A stretch of DNA of 35,562 bases from an uncultured Clostridia bacterium (GTDB lineage: Bacteria > Bacillota > Clostridia > TANB77 > CAG-508): NCBI GenBank assembly GCA_944386715.1, contig CALXCD010000018.1:1-35562 (forward strand), in the 5' to 3' direction. This document shows positions 1-9,677 of this stretch, piece by piece. The notes under the pieces are model-generated. The model was not told the origin of the DNA. It searched no databases and saw only the letters and a list, made by a program, of their open reading frames with translations. The translations under genes and the position numbers were made by a program. Every line of letters begins with the position of its first letter. Positions within the stretch are counted from its first letter, which is position 1.

Positions 1-1044
1 TCCTTCATCCGATATTGCTATGGCTACATAATCACCTATAAAATCTTCAATTTTACTATGCTGACATCCATATCCCAATAAATGCATTTCAATTAAATCT
101 TTTTTAGAGTACAAAATATACTTATCTTTAAATCTTTTATTAAATAATTGTTCAAATTCTATTTTTTTATCTTCTTTCACAAAAAATCCAACCATTCTCG
201 ATTCTAAAGTTGGAGGCATTACTAAGCATTGTTGTATTTCATCTAATTCCAAAATATCAATGCTCTCATTAATATCTTGATGACCATGATCTGCTGAAAG
301 TATTAACAATGTATCAGTATCTTGTAATTGTTCCAACATCTTTTCAAATTCTTTTTCTGTTTGAAAAAGAAATATCTTTGTTTCTTCTGAATAGCAACCA
401 TTTTTGTGAATAATACCATCAGGATTATCATGATATGCCATTATGAACTTATCTTCATTATTTCTACATAAAGTAATTATACTTTCACACATCTCTTCTA
501 TTGTATCTGCAACCATTGTCACTTTCGTTTTCTTAGTACAATAACTTGGCATAACTTCATATGTTTTAATATTTTTACTTTCTTCCTGTATTTGCTCATA
601 TATATTTTTATATCCAATGATATCCTGAATTTTTAAGCTTTTTAAATTGAGTTTTTCACCAGTATAAGAATCTGTTTCGGGTAATATATCTATATTTCTA
701 CCATATTCCTTAAAATATTGCGACCAAGCTATCCAACCAGTTTCTATAGGAGGTTTTCCTGAATAATAAGTAGTCATTGCAGCAGCTGTAGTAGAAGGAA
801 ATACAGATGTAATACAATCTATCTTATTTTGTGAAAATATCCCATCTGGAGATATTTGCCTTAAAATATTTTCTCCCATTCCATCTAATATTACTAAAAC
901 AATATTTTTATATTGTTTTTCTAAGAACTGGTCTATCTTTTCTAAAGTATTATATTGTGTACTTACTTTATAATATTTTAATATTGAAGTTATTAAATTC
1001 AATATACTATGATTATAATCTGGAAATAAAATATCTTGCTTCAT
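1..1044 (-). CDS. Alkaline-phosphatase-superfamily phosphodiesterase/nucleotide pyrophosphatase (3' end outside window)
   Basis: The visible 348 codons read from an ATG at 1044 to the window edge without a stop, so the C-terminus is missing. The protein looks like a type I phosphodiesterase/nucleotide pyrophosphatase of the alkaline phosphatase superfamily, which hydrolyses phosphodiester or phosphomonoester bonds with two metal ions. Seen: a first metal ligand in LDGMGEN (Asp54), a Ser/Thr-rich nucleophile stretch FPSTTTAA about 30 residues later, a second ligand set around YHDNPDGIIH, and ADHGH further on. There is no signal peptide, so a cytoplasmic enzyme is likely. The ATG is preceded by TAGGAGAAGG. 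The substrate cannot be told from sequence; nearby sugar metabolism (GH15) is only suggestive. Confidence is high for the superfamily and low for specificity. Confidence 0.8.
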   Translation of the reverse strand, partial: MKQDILFPDYNHSILNLITSILKYYKVSTQYNTLEKIDQFLEKQYKNIVLVILDGMGENILRQISPDGIFSQNKIDCITSVFPSTTAAAMTTYYSGKPPIETGWIAWSQYFKEYGRNIDILPETDSYTGEKLNLKSLKIQDIIGYKNIYEQIQEESKNIKTYEVMPSYCTKKTKVTMVADTIEEMCESIITLCRNNEDKFIMAYHDNPDGIIHKNGCYSEETKIFLFQTEKEFEKMLEQLQDTDTLLILSADHGHQDINESIDILELDEIQQCLVMPPTLESRMVGFFVKEDKKIEFEQLFNKRFKDKYILYSKKDLIEMHLLGYGCQHSKIEDFIGDYVAIAISDEG

Positions 1045-1236
1045 AAACCTTCTCCTATACTATTATTATATGGTAATTCATTATTTCCACCATATCACAA
1101 ATTCTCTTATTCTTCTATCATTTTCATTAAATTTTAATTAAAAATCTATCTAACAAAAAAGACTATCCATTAGCCTCTTTTCATCTATATTCAATGATAT
1201 ATTCGATTTATAGACCCCATTTCCTTTTTGATAACA

Positions 1237-1295
1237 TTTTGACCCGTCCCAAAAGTAACCAATTTTGGCTATTATGGGACTGTCCCTTAATAGCC
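1237..1295. repeat. REP-like GGGAC/GTCCC palindromes overlapping the GH15 stop codon
   Basis: Bases 1267-1295 form an imperfect palindrome: arms GGCTATTA and TAATAGCC, then a T-T mismatch, then GGGAC/GTCCC around one central base. About 12 bases away, 1237-1254 reads TTTTGACCCGTCCCAAAA, a second shorter palindrome with the same GGGAC core. The first palindrome includes the last Gly-Tyr codons and the TAA of the GH15 gene. No clear T tract follows in the direction of transcription, so a simple intrinsic terminator is unlikely. GGGACAGTCCC-type motifs are a common interspersed palindrome in clostridia; calling it REP-like is inference. Confidence 0.55.
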
Positions 1296-3254
1296 ATAAA
1301 GTTTTTCCAACACAATAATAAACATTGCATGTGACCAACCAAGTCCAATTACCCAATTAGGTTTTAATGTACTATTATCTATTTGTTCACCCAAGAAATA
1401 ATGTTTTCCACAAGTCTTTACAACAAAATCAAAAGTTTCTTTTGCTTTCCTTTTTTCTCCTGTTTCAAGATAATACAATGTCATCCATAAATTAGCTATT
1501 GGCCATGGATTTCCATTCATATAATGATCTTGTTCGAATCTTTGATATCCCCCTGTATATGTCCTTAAAGATAAATTGATTCTTTCAATCGTATTTAAAA
1601 TCTTCTTTTCTTTTGGTTTAAAAACTTTAAACGGTGTAACTAATCCTAAAAGACTGATATCCATTTTTTTATCTTCTGCATTTCTAACATAAGATTTCTT
1701 TTCTTCATCATACAAGCTATCATTAATATATTTTTTTATTCCCACTTGTAATTTCTCTAATTCACGTTCGTTCTTTAATATTTTTTCTTCTTTTAGTCTA
1801 TTATTTTCAAAATCGGAAGCTTTATTTCCCAATATTTTATAGATTTTCAAAATACATTCAAATGCTGCATAAATACTAGATAAAGAATATAAATGAATTC
1901 CTTCACACATTTCCCAAAGGTCGTAACTGACATGATACTTATGCCCTTTATTATTCTGCATTTGACTTTCTATTTCTTCTTGTACCTTATCTTTATCTTG
2001 TTCTTCTTTTGCTTCTAATCCTAACCAATCTTGTACATATCTTTTCAAAAATTCAATTGCCTTTTCACACATTTGCAAGTTTTCTTTTAAAAATTTTTCC
2101 GATTTTGTATATTGATAATGTTCAAATACACCATATACAACACTTGCCGTTTCATCCACTTGATATCCCCAACAAGGTGCTAAACGACCATCTGTATAAA
2201 ATCTTTGCTCCCACATTCCATTTTTACTTTGTGTTTTTTTACAGAATACTTGATAAAACTTGTCTGCTTCTTTTTCCATCTTTAAAATATCCAATGCTTT
2301 TGTGATAAAAACAGCATCTCTTGGCCAACAATAAGCATATCTTCCACATTTCGAAAAAGTTTCATCTATCTCTGGTGATGCGATAACTCCTCCTGTTTCT
2401 GGATTCGTTAATAATGGAAATAATAAAATACTTCTTTTATAAATTTCATATATTTTTTCTTCATAACTATTTTTTGGTTCTTTGATATTTAAACCATTAT
2501 GTGATTTAACATATTTTCTCCAATAGGATTTAACATTTGTATACTCTTTATTTAAATCTATTTTCTTGATTCTTTCTATTTCATCTTCTACTTGAGATAC
2601 ATTTTGATTTTCCCCAATTAATACACAGATTTCTATTACCTTTTTCTCATTTGGTCTAATAATTCCTAAATCATAACTGATACTAGAATCTTTAGACATT
2701 CCGATATAATCTTTATCTTGAATTTCTCCTCTTTTAATTCTTTCTTTACTCCCATTTATTTGATGACTAAGCAAAGAATATCCTTTTGCAAAAGTAGAAA
2801 ATGTAAAATCATAAGCATATTGCATCATTCCACCATCTACCATTTTACATCCTACCCAATTATTAAAATCAGATAATAATTCTGAATGAATATAAAATTT
2901 CACATCTAAATCTATTTTTGCTTCATTTAATAAAGTATATCTTTTTACTAATACATCTTCCTTCATCAACATATAGTCTGTTTGCAATATTTTTAAATTA
3001 AAATAAGTATTGGTAACTTCTGTATTTAAAATATTCGTATCTGTATCGTAATATTGTTTATAAACATTATTAATATCATCATGTAAATAAATCAAATCTG
3101 ATTGATTTATTTTTACTCCTGTATGGAAAAAATTAATATATTGCTTTATTTCTTTATTAGGAAAACACAATCTTTGTAATTCTCCCTTTCCTGTAAAAGT
3201 TGCTAACATATTTTTATTTCCAATAATTGCCTCATTTAAATATTTATTTTCCAT
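1287..3254 (-). CDS. Glycoside hydrolase family 15 (glucoamylase-like) protein
   Basis: 655 aa, the usual size for bacterial GH15 enzymes, which release glucose from alpha-glucans by an inverting mechanism; some members are trehalases. The N-terminal 250 residues form the beta-sandwich region of bacterial members. The (alpha/alpha)6 catalytic domain follows, with WPRD at 310-313, the general-acid Glu at 448 in DLWEMCEG, GNPWPIANLW near 600 and the base Glu at 623 in LGEQ. There is no signal peptide, so it probably acts on cytoplasmic glycogen or maltodextrins. An AAAGGA ribosome site lies about 12 bases before the ATG. The 3' end runs into a GGGAC palindrome. The phosphodiesterase gene downstream starts 242 bp away and may be separately transcribed. 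Confidence 0.85.
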   Translation of the reverse strand: MENKYLNEAIIGNKNMLATFTGKGELQRLCFPNKEIKQYINFFHTGVKINQSDLIYLHDDINNVYKQYYDTDTNILNTEVTNTYFNLKILQTDYMLMKEDVLVKRYTLLNEAKIDLDVKFYIHSELLSDFNNWVGCKMVDGGMMQYAYDFTFSTFAKGYSLLSHQINGSKERIKRGEIQDKDYIGMSKDSSISYDLGIIRPNEKKVIEICVLIGENQNVSQVEDEIERIKKIDLNKEYTNVKSYWRKYVKSHNGLNIKEPKNSYEEKIYEIYKRSILLFPLLTNPETGGVIASPEIDETFSKCGRYAYCWPRDAVFITKALDILKMEKEADKFYQVFCKKTQSKNGMWEQRFYTDGRLAPCWGYQVDETASVVYGVFEHYQYTKSEKFLKENLQMCEKAIEFLKRYVQDWLGLEAKEEQDKDKVQEEIESQMQNNKGHKYHVSYDLWEMCEGIHLYSLSSIYAAFECILKIYKILGNKASDFENNRLKEEKILKNERELEKLQVGIKKYINDSLYDEEKKSYVRNAEDKKMDISLLGLVTPFKVFKPKEKKILNTIERINLSLRTYTGGYQRFEQDHYMNGNPWPIANLWMTLYYLETGEKRKAKETFDFVVKTCGKHYFLGEQIDNSTLKPNWVIGLGWSHAMFIIVLEKLYGY

Positions 3255-3324
3255 CTTAACTTCTATTCCTTTCTAAGACTTCGACTATCTCTTTCCTTTT
3301 TTATTTATTACTATTTAAAAGTTT

Positions 3325-4969
3325 TTAACCCTCAATGACATTTAGAATTTGTTTCTCTAAATCTTTAATTTTTTCACTAATTCTAAAGATATCTTCATCT
3401 CTTAAGTTAACATCTTGTAAATCCTGTCTTACAAAAGTATCCATATCTTTCATTTCTTCTTTTAATTTTTCTAATCGTTCTACAATATCTAAGCGTAATG
3501 TCTTTGTTACTTTTCTTTCTAATTTATTAGTCATTTCCACTTTTTCTGTTAATTCATAAGTTTCGCCAAATACAGGAATAGTAACATCAATTCCGAGTTT
3601 CTTGATTAATTTTCGCTTTTAAAACATCTTGAGATTCTGGTTCCCCATGTACTAAAAAAATATGTTTTGGTTTCTGAATAAAAGAATAAATAAAATTCAT
3701 TAACCACTCTTGATCTGCATGACCTGAATAGCCTTCTATATACTCAATTCTTGCATTTACTGCTATTTCTTCTCCAAATATTTTGACTGTTTTAGCACCA
3801 TTTACAAGATTATAACCTAATGTACCAGGAGCTTGATATCCAACAAAAAGAATCGTACTTTTTGGGTTCCATAAATTATGTTTCAAATGATGCTTTATTC
3901 TTCCAACTTCACACATACCACTAGCAGATATAATAATACTTGGTTTTGTATCTTCATTTAATGCTTTAGATTCATCTGCTGTTCTAGTAAATTGTAATCC
4001 CGAAAATTCTAATGGATTATCTCCTCTCATTATTTCTTCTTGTGTTTCTTCATCAAATAAATCCATATTTTCTTTAAACACCTCAGTTGCAGAAATAGCC
4101 AATGGGCTATCCACATATACTGGTGCTTTCATTAATGTATTATATTTTCTCCTAAATTCTTCATCTTTCATGTCATCTCTTAAATGATTAATTTCATATA
4201 ATATTTCCTGTGTTCTTCCTACTGCAAAAGAAGGAATTACAACTGTCCCTCCATTATCTAATGTCTCAGATACAATATCTAAAAATAATTGTGCTTTTTG
4301 TTCATTTTTAACATGTAACCTACTTCCATAAGTAGATTCCATAACTAAATAATCTGTATCTTCTATCATCGTAGGAGAACTTAATAATGGAATATCATTA
4401 TTACCAATATCTCCTGTAAATACAGCCTTTGTTCTTTTTCCATCTTCTTCTACCCATACTTCTATCATACTAGACCCCAACATATGCCCAGCATCATTAA
4501 AACGTACCTGTATTTGTGGAGTAATTTCTATAATTTCATCATATTGTACTGGTTCAAATATTTCTAAACTTCTTGCGGCTTCTTCTGCTGTATAAATAGG
4601 AGGCAATGGTTCTTCTCCTTTACGCATTCTTTTCTTATTCTTCCATTGACTTTCCATTTCTTGTATATGTCCACTATCTGGTAACATCAAAGCACATAAA
4701 TCACAAGTTGCTTTATGTGCATATATTTTATTTCTAAATCCTTCCTTATATAATTTAGGAATTCTCCCTGAATGGTCTATATGCGCATGTGTCAACAACA
4801 TAAAGTCAATTTCTGCTGGATTAAATTCAAAATCCTGTCTATTTTCTTCTTCCATTTCTGCTTTTCCTTGCCACATACCACAGTCAACTAAAAATTTTTT
4901 ACCTGCACCTTCTACTAAAAAATTGGAACCTGTTACAGTTCTAGTTGCTCCTAAAAATGTAATTTTCAC
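3325..4969 (-). CDS. MBL/beta-CASP metallo-hydrolase (RNA-processing type), read through a +1 shift at CGGA
   Basis: A metallo-beta-lactamase fold with a beta-CASP insert, the family of CPSF-73-like RNA exo/endonucleases. The first frame (4969-3587) carries all catalytic motifs: THAHIDHSG (HxHxDH), GHMLGSS, FTGDIG, ESTYGSR, SASGMCEVGRIKHHL, GYSGHAD and the last motif VHGEPES. It then runs ETRN-stop. One base later, in the +1 frame, the family C-terminus continues (GIDVTIPVFGE, then a coiled-coil tail ending NVIEG) to a stop at 3325. Reading CGGA at 3595-3592 as glycine gives one 547-aa protein of normal length. The start chosen is GTG at 4969, placed 8 bases after AAGGAAGG; a TTG at 4999 lacks such a site. 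Alternatives are a pseudogene or an assembly indel. A separate small gene from the tail (GTG at 3540) is unlikely, because the homology runs upstream of that codon. Confidence 0.8.
3592..3595 (-). other. CGGA +1 frameshift site in the MBL hydrolase gene
   Basis: In the upstream frame the codons are GAA ACT CGG AAT TGA. Skipping one base at CGG gives ACT GGA ATT GAT, which resumes the family sequence T-G-I-D-V. The shift site is CGG followed by A, with an in-frame UGA one codon later. No internal Shine-Dalgarno sequence is visible just upstream. Confidence 0.6.
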
Positions 4970-5039
4970 GCTTTCTTCCTTCCTTTCTATACACAACAAA
5001 CCCTTTTACAAAACCTTTTCTTTATTCCTGATGTATCAC

Positions 5040-6620
5040 CTATAAAAATAATTTTATTTTCTTATTTAATCGAATTTGTAACTCTTTTTTGTTTAAATCT
5101 TTTATCTCTGGTATCTCTATTTTTTCTTCAAAAACATCTTCATCAAATAATTGTAAATAAAATTTATCTTTTTCTTTTGTTAATTTAATATATAAATCTT
5201 CTAATCGAATGATTCTAACTGTAAAAATGTGCTTTAAAATAGCATATTCTAGGTCCTTATTTTCAACAATCGATTCGATTACTTTCTCTTTTTGTGCTTT
5301 TTGGAATAATGCCATTCCCACTTCTTTTACACTTTTTTGCAAAGTTTTCTCTTCTATTACAGTTTTATCAACTTCATATGGTAATAAACAATAATATCGA
5401 AATTCATATAATAATTTTATGATATCTTGCTTTATATGAGTTTGCTGAATCTTCATTACAAAACATGTTAAAAAACTTTTTTGCAATTTTAGCATTGTCT
5501 CTTTTATTTGTTTTGCATTATCAACTTCTAGCAAATCTAAATATTTTGCTTTTTCCTTTAATTCTTTTTTATATACTACAAAATTTTTTGGTATTAATAA
5601 ATAATTCAAATGTTCCAATTGCTTTATTTTTTCTTCTCTTTCTTTTTCCATCATTTGAGATAAAATTCTGACACTAAAAATTTTCTTTTCTAATGGCAAA
5701 CTTTCATTTCTTTTCAAGTATTCTTCCTGCAACATTTGCTTATTATTTACAGTTTCATCTATTTTTTTAATTTCTTGTGTCAATTCTTTTTTTTCAGCAG
5801 CAACTTGTTTTACAAAGTTTTGATTGTCTTGTACTTCTTCTGTTTTTTTGTCTATTTCTTTTTTTATTTCTATCATCTTTTTCTTAGCTTTATTATCAAA
5901 TTTTATTTCTAAAAGAATAGAAATTTTTTTCAATAATTCTAACCAATCTTTTGCATTTTTTTCTCCATATTTTTCTTCTAGTCTAGTTTGAAATAATTCT
6001 AAATAATCTATGATAAATTCCTGATTTTTTATCCAATTATCCAAAAACGAATATCCTATTAAAATTCTAAGATTTTGATAAATTAAATTATGTTCTATAC
6101 TTTCTATTTCTCTACTAATCGTTGTCCATGAATAACCATTAAAATCTCTAAGTGGTTCTACCATATTAATATTATTTCCTGTATTAATTAAATCTGATAA
6201 AGTTTTATCTATCAAAAAATATTCACTTTTTATAATTTTAGAATTTTTTCCAATTTTAGCAATAGCATATAACAATTTTCTTTCAATTGGATAACATATA
6301 ATACGTTTCTTGTTTTTTTCTACTGAAAATGTTTTTTTACCAAGCATCTTACTTTCTTCTGAATTAGGTCTTACTAATTTAATATCTTCACAATTTTTCT
6401 CAATAATATCTATGATATTTTGAATAAATTCTTCTTTAGATTCCACATTTTGTTTTACTTGTTCATAATCTTTATAGGCAGCCTCTATACGATACAACAT
6501 ACTAAGGAGTGTACTTTTTACATTTTCGGCAAAATACTTTTTTTCTAATACTTCTTCTAATTCATCATTATAGTTTTTCTTTACAATTTTTTCGAAAAAC
6601 TTATCTTTTTTCTTTTGCAA
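5040..6620 (-). CDS. Unrecognised 526-aa coiled-coil protein
   Basis: I do not recognise a family. The protein is cytoplasmic by appearance, with no signal peptide or membrane segment, and it is Lys/Glu/Ile-rich. Residues about 1-230 look globular and helical, with a motif DFNGYSWTTISREI near 160-175. Residues about 245-330 form a likely coiled coil (IKKEIDKKTEEVQ... and ELTQEIKKIDETV). The C-terminal 190 residues are mixed alpha/beta and end with a beta-rich stretch. The start is a TTG with AAAGGAG about 8 bases upstream. It lies 24 bp after the ftsK stop and ahead of the MBL hydrolase, so co-transcription with either is possible. Composition is like the neighbours and gives no sign of recent transfer. 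Confidence 0.7.
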   Translation of the reverse strand: MQKKKDKFFEKIVKKNYNDELEEVLEKKYFAENVKSTLLSMLYRIEAAYKDYEQVKQNVESKEEFIQNIIDIIEKNCEDIKLVRPNSEESKMLGKKTFSVEKNKKRIICYPIERKLLYAIAKIGKNSKIIKSEYFLIDKTLSDLINTGNNINMVEPLRDFNGYSWTTISREIESIEHNLIYQNLRILIGYSFLDNWIKNQEFIIDYLELFQTRLEEKYGEKNAKDWLELLKKISILLEIKFDNKAKKKMIEIKKEIDKKTEEVQDNQNFVKQVAAEKKELTQEIKKIDETVNNKQMLQEEYLKRNESLPLEKKIFSVRILSQMMEKEREEKIKQLEHLNYLLIPKNFVVYKKELKEKAKYLDLLEVDNAKQIKETMLKLQKSFLTCFVMKIQQTHIKQDIIKLLYEFRYYCLLPYEVDKTVIEEKTLQKSVKEVGMALFQKAQKEKVIESIVENKDLEYAILKHIFTVRIIRLEDLYIKLTKEKDKFYLQLFDEDVFEEKIEIPEIKDLNKKELQIRLNKKIKLFL

Positions 6621-6644
6621 ATTTCTTCTCCTTTCTTTTCTTAA

Positions 6645-9074
6645 CTAATTTTGAACCGTTTGATCTTTAGCCATTTTTAATTCATTCAATTTTTCCAAAG
6701 TCATCAAAACTTCTCTAGGCTTACTTCCTTGATACCCAGAAATAACCCCACGTTCTTCCATCTGGTCAATAATTCTTCCTGCTCTTGCATATCCAACCTT
6801 AAATCTTCTTTGAATAAAAGATGTAGAAGCTTGCCCTGTTTCTACAACAGTTTGGATAGCATCCATTAAAAATGGGTCTGTTTCATCATCTGCTGCTTGT
6901 TCTTGTGCTAACTCTTTATCTGTTTTATTACTATTTTCTATACTTTCCAAAATATCTTCACTATAAGTAGCAGTCCCATTGGATTTTATGAAATCTACTA
7001 TTTTTTCCACTTCCTCATCAGTTACAAAAGCACCTTGTACCCTAGAGGGTTTTGGTGCACCTGCTGGGAAGAAAAGCATGTCTCCTTTTCCCAATAATTT
7101 TTCTGCTCCAACACTATCTAAAATTGTTCTAGAATCTACTTGTGATGATACTGCAAAAGCAATTCTAGATGGTACATTTGCTTTAATTAATCCTGTAATA
7201 ACATCTACAGATGGTCTTTGTGTTGCAATAACTAAATGCATTCCTGCTGCTCTTGCCTTTTGTGCCAAACGGCAAATAGATTCTTCTACTTCTTTTGCAG
7301 CCACCATCATTAAATCTGCTAACTCATCTATGATAATCACAATTTGAGGTAATTTTCCTGTTTCATTTTCCTTTTCAATAGCATGATTATATCCTTTTAA
7401 ATCTCTTACCCCTTTGCCAGCAAATTTATTATATCTATCATCCATTTCTTGTACTGCCCATGCTAATGCACCTGCTGCTTTTCTTGGGTCTGTTACGACT
7501 GGAATTAGTAAATGTGGAATTCCATTATAAACAGATAATTCTACAACTTTTGGGTCAACCATTACTAATTTTACTTCACTTGGTTTACTATTATACACAA
7601 TACTTGTAATAATCGTATTAATACATACACTCTTTCCTGAACCAGTAGAACCTGCAATCAATACATGAGGCATTTTAGCAATATCTGCTAATTGAATATT
7701 TCCTGCCACATCTTTTCCCAAAGCAATAGTTAATTTGGATTTACTTTCTCTAAATTCTGGACTATCTAAAACTTCTCTTAAATGTACTGCTTCTTTTTCT
7801 TTATTTGGTACTTCGATTCCTACTGCCTGTTTTCCTGGAATTGGTGCTTCAATTCTAATGGTTTCTGCTGCTAAATTTAAAGCAATATCATCTGCTAAAT
7901 TTGCAATTTTACTCACACGCACACCTTCAGCAGGTTTTAGTTCATATCTTGTAATAGTTGGTCCCACAGACACATTTTCTACTTTAGCAGATACTCCAAA
8001 ACTATACAATGTTTTTTGTAATTTTGTAGCTGTATCTGTTAATAGCTTCGCTCCACCTTTCAAAGCTTTTTTAGATGGTTTTCCTAATAATTCTAAAGGT
8101 GGATATTCATAATGTTCATCTTCTACTGTCATAGCGTGCTCTAATTGTAATACCTCTTTTTTCTTTTCCTCTTTTTGTTCGTCTTCCTGTCTGAATAAAT
8201 TATTTTCTATCACATCAGGCTGAATATCTTGCTCTCTTATTTCCATTTTTGCTTTTTTAGAATCTTTTGTTAATGGTTCCAAATCATCTTTACTGTGGTC
8301 ATATTTTTTTAATACTGGTCTTTCTTCTTCATCTACAATTCTTCCACCAAAGTTGATTTTTATCTGATTGTCCATTGGTAATTTTTCTTGTTTTGCTTGT
8401 TTTTCTAATTCCTTTTGAGCCAATCTTTCTGCTTTTTCTCTTTTTCTTTTTTGTGATAATGTCTCTACTTTTTCCTCTTGTTGCATCCTTTGTTGTTTCT
8501 CTTCAAAATGTTCTTCTCGTCTTTCCTGCATTTTTTCTACTATTTTATTAATAATATCTGACATACTAATTCCAAAAGTAAATACTAATAATACCAAAGC
8601 CACTCCAATACATAAAATTAAGGCACCAACATCTCCTAGCAACTTAGCAAGTGGAATAGCCGCAACTGCTCCAATTGCTCCTCCTCCTTTGCTTTGTGTT
8701 CCTAAAAAATAGGCATCTTTGACAACTTCAGATAATTCTTTATTAGATTGTAATTCTCCTGTGGAAATTTGAAATACACTAAATACAATTGCAAGACTAA
8801 TTAAAAATATAGCATATTGTACTAGCTTAGAAGTTAACGTTTCTCTTCCTTCACAAGCAAGTTTTATACTAATAGCAAAAATCCCAATTGGTAATACATA
8901 CTGCATCACTCCCATAATGCCACCTAATACTTCATTTAATTTAGCTCCTACAATTCCTGATTTTGTGTAAATCAAAACTGCTAATAAAATACTTAATATA
9001 ATTAATATAATTACTGCTAAATCTATCTTAGATACTGTTTTTTTTCTTTTTTGATATCTTCTTTTTCTAGCCAT
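6645..9074 (-). CDS. ftsK: DNA translocase FtsK/SpoIIIE
   Basis: An 809-aa hexameric, ATP-driven DNA pump that clears chromosome DNA from the division or sporulation septum. Domains in order: four hydrophobic membrane segments in residues about 18-170 (short N-terminal membrane domain), a charged Glu/Lys/Gln linker (about 175-320), then the RecA-like motor with Walker A GSTGSGKS at 475-482, Walker B VIIIDELADLM, and the conserved IATQRPSVDVITG. Last comes the winged-helix gamma domain (FIQRRFKVGYARAGRIIDQM), which in this family reads orientation sequences. The start chosen is the ATG at 9074, with AAAAGGA 9 bases upstream; a TTG 12 codons earlier lies in the preceding terminator hairpin. A single-copy housekeeping gene; whether it serves as ftsK or spoIIIE cannot be told here. 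Confidence 0.93.
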   Translation of the reverse strand: MARKRRYQKRKKTVSKIDLAVIILIILSILLAVLIYTKSGIVGAKLNEVLGGIMGVMQYVLPIGIFAISIKLACEGRETLTSKLVQYAIFLISLAIVFSVFQISTGELQSNKELSEVVKDAYFLGTQSKGGGAIGAVAAIPLAKLLGDVGALILCIGVALVLLVFTFGISMSDIINKIVEKMQERREEHFEEKQQRMQQEEKVETLSQKRKREKAERLAQKELEKQAKQEKLPMDNQIKINFGGRIVDEEERPVLKKYDHSKDDLEPLTKDSKKAKMEIREQDIQPDVIENNLFRQEDEQKEEKKKEVLQLEHAMTVEDEHYEYPPLELLGKPSKKALKGGAKLLTDTATKLQKTLYSFGVSAKVENVSVGPTITRYELKPAEGVRVSKIANLADDIALNLAAETIRIEAPIPGKQAVGIEVPNKEKEAVHLREVLDSPEFRESKSKLTIALGKDVAGNIQLADIAKMPHVLIAGSTGSGKSVCINTIITSIVYNSKPSEVKLVMVDPKVVELSVYNGIPHLLIPVVTDPRKAAGALAWAVQEMDDRYNKFAGKGVRDLKGYNHAIEKENETGKLPQIVIIIDELADLMMVAAKEVEESICRLAQKARAAGMHLVIATQRPSVDVITGLIKANVPSRIAFAVSSQVDSRTILDSVGAEKLLGKGDMLFFPAGAPKPSRVQGAFVTDEEVEKIVDFIKSNGTATYSEDILESIENSNKTDKELAQEQAADDETDPFLMDAIQTVVETGQASTSFIQRRFKVGYARAGRIIDQMEERGVISGYQGSKPREVLMTLEKLNELKMAKDQTVQN

Positions 9075-9102
9075 TTCTTTCATCCTTTTCTTATTATTTA
9101 AA

Positions 9103-9150
9103 AAAGCCAAAAAGCCAAAGTCAGTTTGTTTCCCTCTGACCTCTGACTTT
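9103..9150 (-). terminator. Intrinsic terminator after the coiled-coil gene
   Basis: On the minus strand, AAAGTCAG (9150-9143) and CTGACTTT (9124-9117) form a stem around an 18-base loop, followed by GGCTTTTTGGCTTTTTT. The short repeat CTGACTT occurs three times here, allowing alternative pairings. It separates the rsmD operon from ftsK. Confidence 0.65.
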
Positions 9151-9168
9151 CTGACTTATTCTCTTTCA

Positions 9169-9672
9169 TTATTTCAATTCTTTTCTACTATTTTGGATTG
9201 TTTTTATAGTATCTTCCAAAGAAATTTCCATTAATTTTAAAGCTTCATTCATATTTGTTTCTAATTTGCTCAAAGTCTCATGTAATACACTTTCTGTATT
9301 TCCTAAAATACTGTCTGCATATTCTTTAGTTCCTTTAGAAATTTCTCTAGACATTTCATTAGCTGTTTCAATGATTTCTGTTTTTTGGTCATATGCCTTT
9401 CTAGTAATCTCATGTTCGTCTATCATCGCAATAATTCTATTTTCTGCTTCTTTTACAATCCCATCTGCTTCTTTTTGGGCTTCTACTAAAATACGTTGTC
9501 TTTCTTCTTTTACCCATTTAGCTTGTTTCAGCTCATCCGGAAGTTTTATTCTAATTTCTTTTATCAAATCTAACATTTCATCTTTGTCTACAACACTTTT
9601 AGAAGAAAATGGTAAATTCCTGCTTCTTTCTAATAAATCCTCCAATGTTTCTAACAATGTAAATATTTCCAT
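9169..9672 (-). CDS. Coiled-coil protein, ATPase subunit H/DivIVA-like
   Basis: 167 aa, almost entirely helical with long heptad-like charged stretches (about residues 45-165), resembling the proteins annotated as vacuolar-type ATPase subunit H-like or ATPase that sit beside rsmD in many Clostridia. There is no catalytic motif and no membrane segment. The name reflects coiled-coil similarity only and does not imply ATPase activity. The ATG is preceded by AAAGGGG. It starts 5 bp after the rsmD stop, so the two are co-transcribed, and it ends at an intrinsic terminator. A structural or cell-envelope-associated role is possible but unproven. Confidence 0.75.
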   Translation of the reverse strand: MEIFTLLETLEDLLERSRNLPFSSKSVVDKDEMLDLIKEIRIKLPDELKQAKWVKEERQRILVEAQKEADGIVKEAENRIIAMIDEHEITRKAYDQKTEIIETANEMSREISKGTKEYADSILGNTESVLHETLSKLETNMNEALKLMEISLEDTIKTIQNSRKELK

Positions 9673-9677
9673 GGTTT

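Noticed and set aside
1150..1356. Minus-strand 68-codon ORF
   Set aside because: Overlaps the GH15 3' end in another frame and the GGGAC palindromes; no ribosome site.
3325..3540. A separate 71-aa gene starting at GTG 3540
   Set aside because: Family sequence of the MBL hydrolase continues in the same frame upstream of this codon, so it is the out-of-frame tail of that gene.
3610..3613. A-run slippage as the cause of the MBL frameshift
   Set aside because: Shifting here would also restore a frame, but the residues from CGGA onward (TGIDV) fit the family better, and the other two broken genes share CGGA, not an A run.
9072..9110. TTG at 9110 as ftsK start
   Set aside because: It lies in the upstream terminator and lacks a ribosome site; ATG 9074 has AAAAGGA at good spacing.
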